Assembly (NCBI RefSeq): GCF_000003815.2
Contig: NC_049982.1
Location: forward strand, 10,914,175-10,978,174
Direction of reading: 5' to 3'
DNA: 64,000 bases
DNA from: Branchiostoma floridae
Taxonomy: Eukaryota > Chordata > Leptocardii > Amphioxiformes > Branchiostomatidae
Shown: positions 37,501 through 47,533 of the stretch, piece by piece
Layout of the letters: each line of letters opens with the position of its first letter
Numbering within the stretch: position 1 is the first letter of the stretch
The notes under the pieces: model-generated
Seen by the model: the letters and a program-made list of their open reading frames with translations, nothing else
Told to the model about the DNA's origin: nothing
The model's database searches: none
Made by a program: the position numbers and the translations under genes

Positions 37501-40500
37501 TTCAAAGTGTGAATTATTCAGCCATCCGGTCTAGACAGTTTAGTTTGAAGGGCAGGTGGGGACGATTGCCCCTTCCCTACCAGGGCTTGGGGGCGATTGC
37601 CATACTGGGACGTGGTATTCCAGTATGGGACGATTAACCCGAACTTGACAGGGGCTGTTGTACGTAAGTCGGCTTCTGTATGTAGAACTGTGTGGCTACC
37701 TTTGTTTCCTGTCATATGTCGAAAGTAAAGGTGATTGTACTTCACTAATACCCGAGGACGACTTCCCTACAGGACATGGTGATCCGTAATGTCGGGGTGG
37801 GGCTGGAGGCCATCATGTCTGACCTGGAGGGGAAGAAGATCAACGACTGCTTCCGGGTCGTCCGACCTCTGGTGGAGTTCACATGGGACAACGTATGTAA
37901 AGATGGATCCTTTCATGTTGTTCACCGAGTTCACCGTGTTCATCTGTGCCATTCCGTCTGTTATATATTAGTATCGTTCTACCTTGTCGACAGAAGACCT
38001 TTTTCTTTATGCGTTTTTTGTTTGTTTTGGGATGTGCTCGTTTGGTTACACAACAGAGCTAAAAATTTAATTATTTCAAACCTCCATATATGGTTACACA
38101 ACAAATTTATAAAATAAAGTTAGCAAATACAATCTAGACTTATAATATCAGCACATTATTTCGTATAAACGTGGAAGCTCTAAACAGCCCACATTCAATT
38201 TCGTCAAACCATGTTGGTAAAATCAGGTAGAAACATACTCATTCAGAAGAATAACTCACCGCCATCTCGTTTTTCTCGTTTCTTTATTTTCTTTGTTTTC
38301 TGCCACTAGGGCAAAATTAGCAATTCTTGGACGTTCAAATTTCAAAAAAAAAAATTGACTCAAAGTTGAAAATTCTAGGTGATAGATAAAATGTCCATTT
38401 AGGACGTGAGTTAGAGAAATATTGTGGTAGATGCAAAGCTCATTGACCAAAAGTGGCTTTCTTTACGTTTGCACAAGACGGGCGATTTCAAGCGCCGTGT
38501 AAGTTGTCATTCCTTAACTTTTATATTTTCTCTCAAACCCATCATATTTGCTTCGCATGTGCATACTATTGTCTGTGTGTTATACTGAGAGTTTGTGCAG
38601 TTTTCTGTATTCTGTCACGCTTGCAATGCAGGTAGGTGTAGCAACTAGGATGAAATCCTAGCGATGAGGCATACATAAGCAGGTGGTATGATTTGATCCC
38701 TTTCCTTCAAATTCAGTTGTATCAGTGATAAGGGTGCATTGACAGACCAACTATGCAAAGGCTGCGTCCTGTCGTTCTTACCAACAAACTGTCCAGAGAG
38801 AAAACGAAGACGTGTTGCCTTGTCGCCGCAGGTGTTGTCTCATACTAACAACCTGTTTGAGCTCATCTCGCGAGACCCCATCACGAGAGGCGGTGGGTAC
38901 GGCAGGAACTCGGGCAGTGAGCCCCTCTACAAGAAGATTCAGAGTGAGTTGTGTCATGAATTGTCCCATATTTTCGTATTTTATCTAAAAGTGAAATGCA
39001 CGAAGTGCACAAAATGATATTTTCTGCTTCGGAAATTTTCAGTAGGGTTAGGGCGCTCTGAAGTTACATATGTATCACTCAAACGATATTAAACATTTTT
39101 CAATGACAATAGTGAATCTTACAGGTTCTCTACAAAGAACACAAGCCAAGCACCAACTAAGTCATGCGCAACACGGTAAGTCTGAAAGCTATTACACTTT
39201 AGTACATGCTTCAGAAGTAAGGATCAAACAGCAGCAAGTCACTCAGAAACTCAGAAACGCCACTTGCTTGTTTGTTGCAAATTGCCCAAGTATGCTCTAG
39301 ATGACCATTGCAGATTTAGCTTTTGTATGTTAACATCCCCATTAATCTACTTGATAGTCTCAGGTGCGAGTTAGATTATTTACAAACGTGATGGGCTTCC
39401 TTCTGAAACTTTGAAAAAAAGAAGCAGCTTTCTGTTTGTTGCTTCAGCTGGTTCTGAACTCTGAGTGACGTGTTGAGGGGTTAATAGTAGTGCCCTTCGT
39501 TTCTGTCTTTGAGATCGTCACACACGTGGACCATGGTCAGTCATCAAGAGAGCGTTCCTCGATACTTCCTCAAATCGCAGAGAACAGGGCTCGATACTTG
39601 ATACTTGTGAAGGTAAACGGCCCTTGATTTGGATGTCTTGACGCTGCTACTTCAGCACAAAAGAGAAGTTTTTACTTTGCGCTAAAGCTTCTGTTTTTCC
39701 TTGCTTGTTTTGTTTTCATGCATTACACGTATATTTGCACCCCTTGAATTTTTATATCCAAGAAAGACAATTAGTATTGGATAAGGTATATGATGTTATT
39801 GAACGTCTTAGCTAAATGCGTAGATTGTTTTAGTAGGCTCAGCAACATATTAATTTCTGTCAGTGACGTTATAAAAATAGCAATGCTCTCCGGACTGCTC
39901 TACTTGACATGTTCAAATACCGTTCGATGCTGTAAAATGATTCCGAGTCACACATCGGCACGACCATGGAAATATGTTGATGGTCCGGACGCCTTACAAA
40001 TCTGGGAATAATTGTTCATGTGGTTACTTTAGACGTGATTTATTCATTGTATGGCTCAAACGCTGTCTAGAAAAATCAACTTACCTTCTGAGCAGTAACA
40101 GTATCTCTCAAGGCAGAAATGAACCCACTACGTATACTTTAGACAAATGATCTCGAATGCATGTCTGTATTTGCTCCTTGAATCTGGTTGATTACATTGA
40201 GCACAGGAGGGGTTTGGCATTTATAATTTTCTTCAATAAAATGTCTTCCGTAGGTCACCACAACGGGGAAGGTGAAGAGCCACGAGAGGGGGAAGAGGAA
40301 GATCGCAAGGCGCTGGACACCTCCTTGGAACTGCTGGCTTACCAGAGCATCACCGGTTTGTTTAGGAATTATCTTCTCTTGCCTGGAGCAAGGTGTCTAC
40401 AGCCTCATCAGCAGTTGATGCCTGAGGATGATTGATTCGATTGGATGATTCTAGTCATAGGATTCTGGGACTTTGGGCCGGATTCTTCAATAGATAAATG

Positions 40501-43500
40501 ATGACATGTTTGTTTTAATCTGTTAGATGCGGCACAGGAAGGAGTCGACGGCATCGAAGGAGCGTCGAGCAATTGTCTGACCCTGAAAGGGCAGATGATG
40601 TTCATGAAGGAATGGGATTCCGTCATCTTCATCGGAACTCCGATGTGAGTATCAATACGGTTTTGGACCACAGAAACACGGATAGAAAGTGATATAACCT
40701 ACTTTTAGTGTTTTCAGTGAGTGAACAAATCCCAAACTACATGAATCTAGACAAAGGCTGACTAGACTGGTGACATTCATTGCCTCTCCTCCATAGCATG
40801 GAGAACTTGGAGGCAATGTACCGGATCGGGCTGTTCATCAACGACTTGAGCATGCACGACTCCAGCAGGGACCTGGTGCTGACGGGAACACAGCAGTCCG
40901 CCGAGCTCAAGCTGGCACTCGATCAGGTGAAACATAAAATGGTATACCCATTGAGGGATGACTGTTAATCTGAATGGTATTTCAATGCCGAAATCGTATC
41001 CTGGATAGAATGTACGCATTGTACTTGCTGTTATGAATAGACATTAAAGGCCCTTATGTATCGGCACACACTGACAGGTTTACAATCGTTGGGTACTATT
41101 GTGATGATAACAAATACTATTTCAAGCTAGTTAAAACCCCCCTTCCCGCGCCAAGGGCAGTGCCCATTTCTGGCGCATAGGGCGGTGCCCATCTCTGTTT
41201 CGTTAGCCCTGGGCCATACACAACGCACTACAGCAGGGGGCTAGTTCACTGGTAGTGGTGTGTGTTCAACTTCCACACTCTTTCCCGAATGCTGAGTGCT
41301 AAGCAGAGAAAGCAGCATGTACCATTTTTATAGTCTTTGGTATGACTCGGCCGGGATCGAACTCACAACCTACCAAATGCAAGGCGAACACTCTACCCAC
41401 TAGGCCATTGCACCGGCTATTTCAAGTTAGGTTAGGAGAAACCAAGCACGGATTAAATTTTATTCAGTAAAAAGTATCTTAATCTTTCCAATGGCCAGAA
41501 TTTACTACAGTCCATCATTGCATGCTACTCGAAAGCATTTCATTCCATTTTCTACCATCAGGAGCAGCAAAAGAGCTCCAAGCTAGAGGAGAGTATGCGG
41601 CAGTTGGACCAAGAGATGAAGAAGACTGACGAACTGCTGTATCAGATGATACCGAAGACTGTGGCCGACCGACTGCGTCGCGGAGAGCCGTCCGTTGAAA
41701 CTTGCGAGGTTTGCGACCTTTTGCGACACTTCGACTTCAAGTCCGCATGGGCCCTACAGCAAACATGCGAGGTTTGGGCAGTTTTGCTTTTGGCCACGCA
41801 CGTGACATGAGGGTCATATCTGTGTTTCGACTTACTCTTCATCTCATTGGTGTTGTTTGTATTCTGAACTGACCCAAGGAAATTCAATATCCAAATTACG
41901 ATATGTAATCACTTTCATTTTAAAATTGAACTTGCTTCTAAAATCAATAAACCTTTAAAAGGGAAACCAAAACAATCCAGAATCCAGATTCATCAGAAAT
42001 GCCGTGACGTGGCCGGAAAGGGCTGCCTAATGGAAACCGTTTTAAGACAACACTTCATGCCATGTTACCATGCCATGGTAGCATGGCATGAAGTTCAACA
42101 CTGCTGGACAAAAAAAAAGATTAGTGAGAAGGCTCCCTTTCTGAGCATTAGATTAGATCAAGAGGAAATATCCACAATGAACGTTTCAATTTTCAGGAAC
42201 TTTGCGCCATCTGCTGTTTGACTTCTTCTGACGTTGTTTTCTAACCGAGTGTACGTGCACTAACTCTTCCTATCATGTTCCTAGCGTGGCTTCACTCTGT
42301 AACCAGTCTTTTGCAAGGTCTGCAGTCACGTTGTCGGTGTTCTCAGAAGTCAAGTTTTTGCACATTTGCTTTTCTTTGAGATTGATTTTGAGATTAATGA
42401 CAGTGAACAGTGATGTTTATCATGTAATGTGTATGTTTCGCTTGTAATGTTGGTTGAATTGATTTTAAATCAGACATGTATGGCTTATTCAAAGACATTA
42501 TTATGAAGACAAACATAATATCAACAGAGACGAAATATATGTTCATTGTGAAAAACCTGTTTCAAGCAAAGTGTCTTGATGGTTTGAGTTTTAAATCGTT
42601 AGATTTTTTCGTTTGTTTGTTTCTTGCCTGACATGTAGGTGTTCCAAGAGGTCACCATCCTGTTCAGTGATGTGGTCGGCTTTACCAAGATCTGCAGCCG
42701 CATCACACCTATGCAGGTTGTATCCATGCTCAACTCCATGTACACCCTCTTTGACCAGCTTAGCGAGAAACACCAGGTCTACAAGGTAAGTCTACATTTT
42801 GGTTCACGTAATCGTTTTTAAGTTTCTCATATTTTTACTTGGATGCTTTTCGTCAACTCTTCAAGGTTGTACGTTCACGACTACTTAAGTAATGAAATGT
42901 CATGCACACGAAATTGCATCCTTCAGGTTGAAACCATCGGTGATGCCTACATGGTGGTTTCTGGTGCCCCCACCACGACCAAATACCACGCGCACCACGT
43001 GTGTGACATGGCCCTGGACATGATCAGGTCTATGGAACACCTGAAGGATCCGTCTACAAACGAGAACCTGCACATCCGAGTCGGTAAGGCATCTCTTCTG
43101 GTACATCAGACGTGCTTTGTCATTTTACATGATGTAAGGACGGGTGGGTCATGTATATCTATGTGATTGAGAAGTAATACAGAGACTGGAAACTCATCAC
43201 GACTACATAGCTATGAAGCAACATACATTATGATAGTATCCGTTTGCCCACAGCAACTGAAATGTTTATATAAAATGGGACTGTTCTATGCTCATATTCT
43301 CTACGAATCTCTGACGGTGTGCAGTGAACTTCATACACTGTTCTCTTCCTTTTCCCTACATTAGGAGTGCATTCCGGCATGGTAGTTGCAGGTGTTGTGG
43401 GTCTCAAGATGCCCCGATGGTGTCTCTTTGGGGAGACAGTGAACACAGCTTCATACATGGAAGCAAGTGGCGAGGTAAAAGACCTTTTTGTCTTATATCC

Positions 43501-45391
43501 TAACCCTGTACTTGTTAATACATTACATATTTCATATAATCCGTTAAGATCAATACTTGATATTGTGACTCCAACATATCTGTATCTGGTATTAGTTTTC
43601 CTACAAACTCTTTCATCCAACTCACATATAAAATTGAGTATTGTTTGTTTTTCTAAGAACATATCTCTTCCCATCCAGGGTATGCATGTCCACATCAGCC
43701 AAGTAACAAAGGACTATCTGCAGGGTCAGCCCTACATTATAGAGGAACGCGGATCCATTCCTGTAAGCATTCTGCTAGACATACAATTCGTCGTTAAAAT
43801 GCCAAATACTAAATGGATGAGGCGATCTTACATTTAATTCTTTATGATAGATCAATATGATTTATCTTGAATGATTCCTTTTTTGAGCGGAATCTCTCGA
43901 ATATCTACTTTAAAGCAGCATCGGTAGTAACACATCCTCATAAATAGAATGGGTAGATGTCTAGAAGCGTAAGTGTCTTCTTCCCGAAGTTCAGCTTGTC
44001 CAAACCAAATATCTTATTCCTAGCAGGTACCAAACATTGCCATTGAGCTAACGGCAAATGATTTTCCACAGGCCAAGACAACCAGCCAAGCAAACGAGAT
44101 CAGAATCCAACTCGGCGAGGTAATAATTTAAATTTTTATCTCAAACTGAGAGTACTGTGATCTGGTTAAGACACGAAGTCCGAGCAAGAATAATGTCATG
44201 TAGAAATGTGACTTAAACTCTATAAATATTCATCTTATCTTACAACTGTGAGCACATCCAAGAATTTCAGACAGCAGCTAGTAAAACACATGAGAAACTT
44301 AGATAATGACACATAAGGGACTTATTTTTGATAAAGCACATGCGTTTGTTTGATGATTTTTATTGACATGTTATATGTTGTGTATGTTACAAACTGTATG
44401 TGTCCAAGTATTATGTGTATTACTCCTGGAAGAGTAGCTGTTGCAATGATATGTGATTGTCAACAACTAAATGAGTCAATGAGCAATAAACAATAAACCC
44501 ATAGAAGAAGCACAGAATTATATCACTAGCCTGTGCAACTGCGGTGAGGCTGAATGTTCAAAGCACATCTAATTATTATCCTTGTTTGACGACAGGGAAA
44601 TGAGCTGATGAAGACGTACTGGCTGAAGGGGAAGCTGAGAAATGACGGAGGAGAGTCGGTTGTGTCTCCCCCTGAGGAGGCAGACTCCACCAAGAGCGAG
44701 GCGGGCTCCTGCCCCGTCACCCCGCAGCTCAACTTCACTCCCACGGTCGTCAACAAGGACAAGGCGAAGGACGCGGAGGGAGAATCCCCGGACGACAAGA
44801 ACAACGAACCGGAAATAGTCGGAGCAACGGGAGGAGACAACAAAAGTGTACGTTTTAGCTTTGCGTATATCCCAACTGTAATTCCGTGCATAATTTCAGG
44901 TTTGTGAAGAAATGTATCAAAGCGTTCTTTACTCACAATCCAATGACATGCATTTAAAAAAAAATAATAATCTTTATTGACACGACAAAAGTACATGCAG
45001 CGACTTTCGTAAGGTCTAAATGTATAACGATTACTTACAGTACAACTAAACACATATATGGATATCTATAGGTATGAATTAATCAACATATAGGGTCTAG
45101 CATGTCATTTACACTATTGGTTCTACGGTTTAAACATTCGTGGATATATTTTTCCTAAGCGAAGTTCTGTCAGCGTCTGTCACCTTCCTCCTGACAGCAG
45201 ATAGGTGTCGCCGTTGTGTTACAAATAGAGTAGACACGGTTCTCCTATTTAGTTTTAACCTGTGACGTTTGTGTTCACAGAATGACGGGGATGAGATGGA
45301 TAATACAGAAGAAGAGGAGAGAGGGAAGGACATGCACAACCTCCGCAAACTGTTCAGGGCCAAGAACAGCAGTGTGTGCTCCATTTCCTGA
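34559..45391 (+). CDS. GUCY1B2: Soluble guanylate cyclase beta subunit, beta2-like (18 exons)
   Basis: Converts GTP to cGMP in response to nitric oxide, normally as a dimer. Exons: 34559-34678, 35258-35466, 35927-36133, 36985-37111, 37773-37892, 38832-38943, 39125-39175, 40254-40355, 40527-40644, 40797-40926, 41562-41708, 42639-42785, 42927-43083, 43365-43474, 43679-43762, 44072-44119, 44596-44847, 45281-45391. All introns are GT/AG and all phases join, giving about 783 residues. H-NOX (1-190) has proximal heme ligand His104 (NLHEYL) and the YxSxR motif at 133-137. Then come the H-NOX-associated domain (about 205-432, [16 protein letters not shown]), a helical linker (433-481) and the cyclase domain (482-647). 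Metal aspartates D492 and D536 and base-recognition E532 and C602 are present, as is N609, but the catalytic Arg site is Tyr613. An acidic tail of about 115 residues ends in CSIS, a CaaX prenylation box as in mammalian beta2. Exons 7 (51 nt) and 16 (48 nt) are family-atypical insertions, perhaps optional. Confidence 0.92.
41130..41418 (-). mobile_element. tRNA-derived SINE in sGC intron 10
   Basis: On the - strand the head shows both internal RNA polymerase III promoter boxes in the right order: an A box (TGGCCTAGTGGGTAGAGTG, complement of 41389-41407) and a B box (GAGTTCGATCCCGG, complement of 41351-41364). The tRNA-like head covers about 41341-41418. A tRNA-unrelated body follows to roughly 41130. 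The head does not close into a tRNA cloverleaf with a good acceptor stem, so I call a SINE and not a tRNA gene. Confidence 0.7.
41709..41771 (+). other. Possible in-frame extension of sGC exon 11
   Basis: The exon 11 donor context TGCGAG/GTTTG at 41708 is repeated 63 nt later at 41771. The 63 nt between are open in the coding frame (21 codons, [21 protein letters not shown] split at either donor). Use of the second donor would insert 21 residues between the signalling helix and the first cyclase strand. Both donors are weak matches to consensus. Family alignment (CE followed by VF) supports the first as the main one. Confidence 0.3.
42052..42094. repeat. 43-bp near-perfect palindrome in sGC intron 11
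   Basis: Arms of 21 nt (42052-42072 and 42074-42094) are reverse complements with one mismatch and a single central base. Each arm contains two CATG-type words (CTTCATGCCATG). There is no loop, so it would form a cruciform or hairpin. No mobile-element coding sequence is present. Confidence 0.75.
44410..44515 (+). mobile_element. Retroelement 3' tail in sGC intron 16
   Basis: The sequence ends with AGCAATAAACAATAAACCC after a block CTGGAAGAGTAGCTGTTGC, a layout (AATAAACAATAAAC tail) also seen at 62830-62860. Such repeated tails mark the 3' ends of LINE or SINE copies. The 5' limit is not visible. Confidence 0.35.
44955..45010 (-). mobile_element. LINE-like 3' end in sGC intron 17
   Basis: Read on the - strand, GTACTTTTGTCGTGTCAATA is followed by AAGATTATTATT and an A/T tail. 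It resembles the end at 32792-32885 and is likely the same or a sister family. It lies between the last two coding exons of the cyclase gene. Confidence 0.35.
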
Positions 45392-46688
45392 GGAACGTGG
45401 TTTTGTTCCGATCTTTTGTTGGTGCAGATATGTTCGACTTTGTGGGAGGATCATCTCGCATCGAAACGCGTGTCTCTTCAGACAGCGTACATGTACTTGT
45501 TCGAGAACACTATAATCCATGCTTACCTAGTGTGTAAGAATGATAGCATGGAGATTACAACGAATTGTACAACGGCCTTGTGGCAGCACACGAAAGGCTT
45601 TACTATTTCCCTTACATCAGCGAAGTCGGTGATCGTATGAACACTGAAAAGGCCATCTAATGTTGTACTTCCCAGATTTAAATTGAAATTTCGGCGGGCG
45701 AGTGGTGATTTTAACCGACAGTTATACTGGGTGTCTTAATACCTGAATGCCTGACCTATATTGACGTACCTACGGCAACGGTGAAATATATTTAGAAACA
45801 ATTACATGTATTCCTGCTCTCAAACCAATCTATGTTACTCACTGTACCCGTTTTTCTTACCCTGCTAAAATGTTCGAAGTGCTTTCCATATCTCTAAAGG
45901 CTGAGAACAGTAGAGTGGATATGACCTCTTGAGGTATCATTCGTGTGTTATGAATAATGAGTTATTTTGGTTGCAAGGAGATGATTGTCTGAACTCAATA
46001 TCGTTTCGTATACCAACGTATATTACCTTACGTCTATTATGAGGGCTTTAAGTAACTGTAATATATGAAGAATATATCGCTGTGAAGTATATGTCTCAGT
46101 CAACTAACGTTAGTATCAACCACAAACCGTACTTACCGTATCGTATGACAAAGTATCATGTGTAATACGAGGGTTTATGGAATATGCAAGTATATAAAGA
46201 ATATGTCACTGTGTAGAATATTTACCTGTGATTTGATATCAGGTGGGATGATTTTGTTGATAATTAAAAGGAGTGTCTGGAGGGATTTCATAGTATCACC
46301 AGATGGATATCTGAACTGAACTGTCTGGAAACTGGAAGATAGTTGCACAATCTCGTATGTTTGTAAAGTAACCGGGTCGCAGCGTGAAACATCTGTCTGA
46401 GCATCAACTGAGTATTTGTGATGTGCGGATTTGCCTCCATGTGAAGAACGACGCACATGTTATCTTTTTTTCGTTTATACCTGATACTGTATTGTGTAAG
46501 GAACTGGGCTATTGCTCTTTCCGCCAAATAGTCTGGGATAAAAAAAGACATGTGTATAAGTAATTGTTACTATATTGTACGTTCAAAGCCGTATTATGAA
46601 ATATTTTGTATCGTTAATGATATCGACTTCGATGCACATTTGATCGATAATAATCGTAGTAGAACATTTGATTGTTGTATATTGTTGG

Positions 46689-46694
46689 AATAAA
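46689..46694 (+). terminator. Candidate poly(A) signal, sGC beta gene
   Basis: AATAAA about 1.3 kb downstream of the sGC stop codon, in an AT-rich stretch with no competing gene in between. It would give a long 3' UTR (45392 to about 46710). Confidence 0.4.
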
Positions 46695-47269
46695 CGTATA
46701 AAATATATTGATGGTTATCACCATTATCTTTGTCTTATGTGATGAAATAACAGCTCGAAATAATGATAAGAAAAATCACAAGGGTTCCTCTCTAGAACCA
46801 GAAACTTGAGGAAAAATATCATTTTTGGAATCATTGAAGTCTCCACAACTAGGTTTTAGACACTGAGAGGAATAAAGGCATTTTCCTCTTTACTCAACAG
46901 GTCCCACAGGAATATGCTCTTAAGCGTTCGTGTCTTCAAGTACCTTTTTGCAGAATGGATGACGCACTCTACTCTTCTCTCCTAGGAAAGTGCTTAAGCA
47001 CACGGGTGTGCTTTGATCAAATCACCTCATTAAAATGCATACCATGGCCACGCGTCCACCTGAAATAGAGTATTTCGTAATTTCACTAGAATCACGTAGC
47101 ATTAAAGATATTTGAGATTTGAAATTTTACAGCATTATAACTTTTCAAAGCAAGACTTCTAGAAACAACTACTTATTACATACATAGCGAATGATTTTTG
47201 AAGCACTCATAATATCTGATGTTGTCGAATACTACTATGTACGTATCCAATCTACCCCCCCCCCCCCCC
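46695..47269. other. Intergenic, possible first exon of the SH2 gene
   Basis: After a strong acceptor-like tract (CTCTTTACTCAACAG ending near 46901), a frame of about 55 codons stays open and includes an internal ATG (46954) reading MDDALYSSLLGK. No good donor follows, and a gap begins at 47270 after 15 consecutive C bases. This could be the 5' part of the downstream adaptor gene or chance. Confidence 0.2.
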
Positions 47270-47369
47270 NNNNNNNNNNNNNNNNNNNNNNNNNNNNNNN
47301 NNNNNNNNNNNNNNNNNNNNNNNNNNNNNNNNNNNNNNNNNNNNNNNNNNNNNNNNNNNNNNNNNNNNN
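47270..47369. other. Assembly gap (100 N)
   Basis: Exactly 100 N, preceded by a poly-C run (47255-47269) that may itself be a sequencing artefact. The gap probably hides part of the SH2 adaptor gene. Confidence 0.99.
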
Positions 47370-47456
47370 TCCTCAGGCCGTTGGACCGAGATGATTTGGC
47401 GCTTAAGGCCGGGCTGAAGTCATGTTACACCGATGACGACCGGCCCAGCCCCTCAG

Positions 47457-47533
47457 ACCTACTCTATGGGCGCCGGATGCTCTCGTAGTGCCAGTGTTTC
47501 TCTCACCGACGGACGGTCCAGGTACAGCGTACC
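47457..47533 (+). CDS. Candidate upstream exon of the SH2 adaptor gene
   Basis: CCAGCCCCTCAG at 47456 is a reasonable acceptor and the donor at 47534 (CC/GTAAGT) is strong. The frame between reads TYSMGAGCSRSASVSLTDG and ends in phase 2, which matches the phase-2 start of the exon at 52802. The intron would be 5.3 kb and contain a gap. A second frame over the same bases (47371 onward, ending at a TAG) is also open, so the reading frame is not certain. A one-base error next to the gap could join the two. Confidence 0.4.

Noticed and set aside
41341-41418. Possible tRNA gene on the minus strand
   Set aside because: A and B boxes are present, but no good acceptor stem or cloverleaf closes and a SINE-like body follows.
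43228-43695. 155-codon minus-strand frame
   Set aside because: It covers sGC exon 14 and adjoining intron in reverse and shows no domain.
44526-45053. 175-codon open frame on the minus strand
   Set aside because: It is the reverse shadow of sGC exon 17, whose GC-rich, charged coding sequence keeps the opposite strand free of stops. The + strand reading joins the cyclase gene in phase.
47371-47488. BEL/Pao retrotransposon integrase tail, suggested by PSDLLYGRRM
   Set aside because: The similarity is only a few residues, and the overlapping frame splices in phase to the SH2 exon; not enough to call a retroelement.
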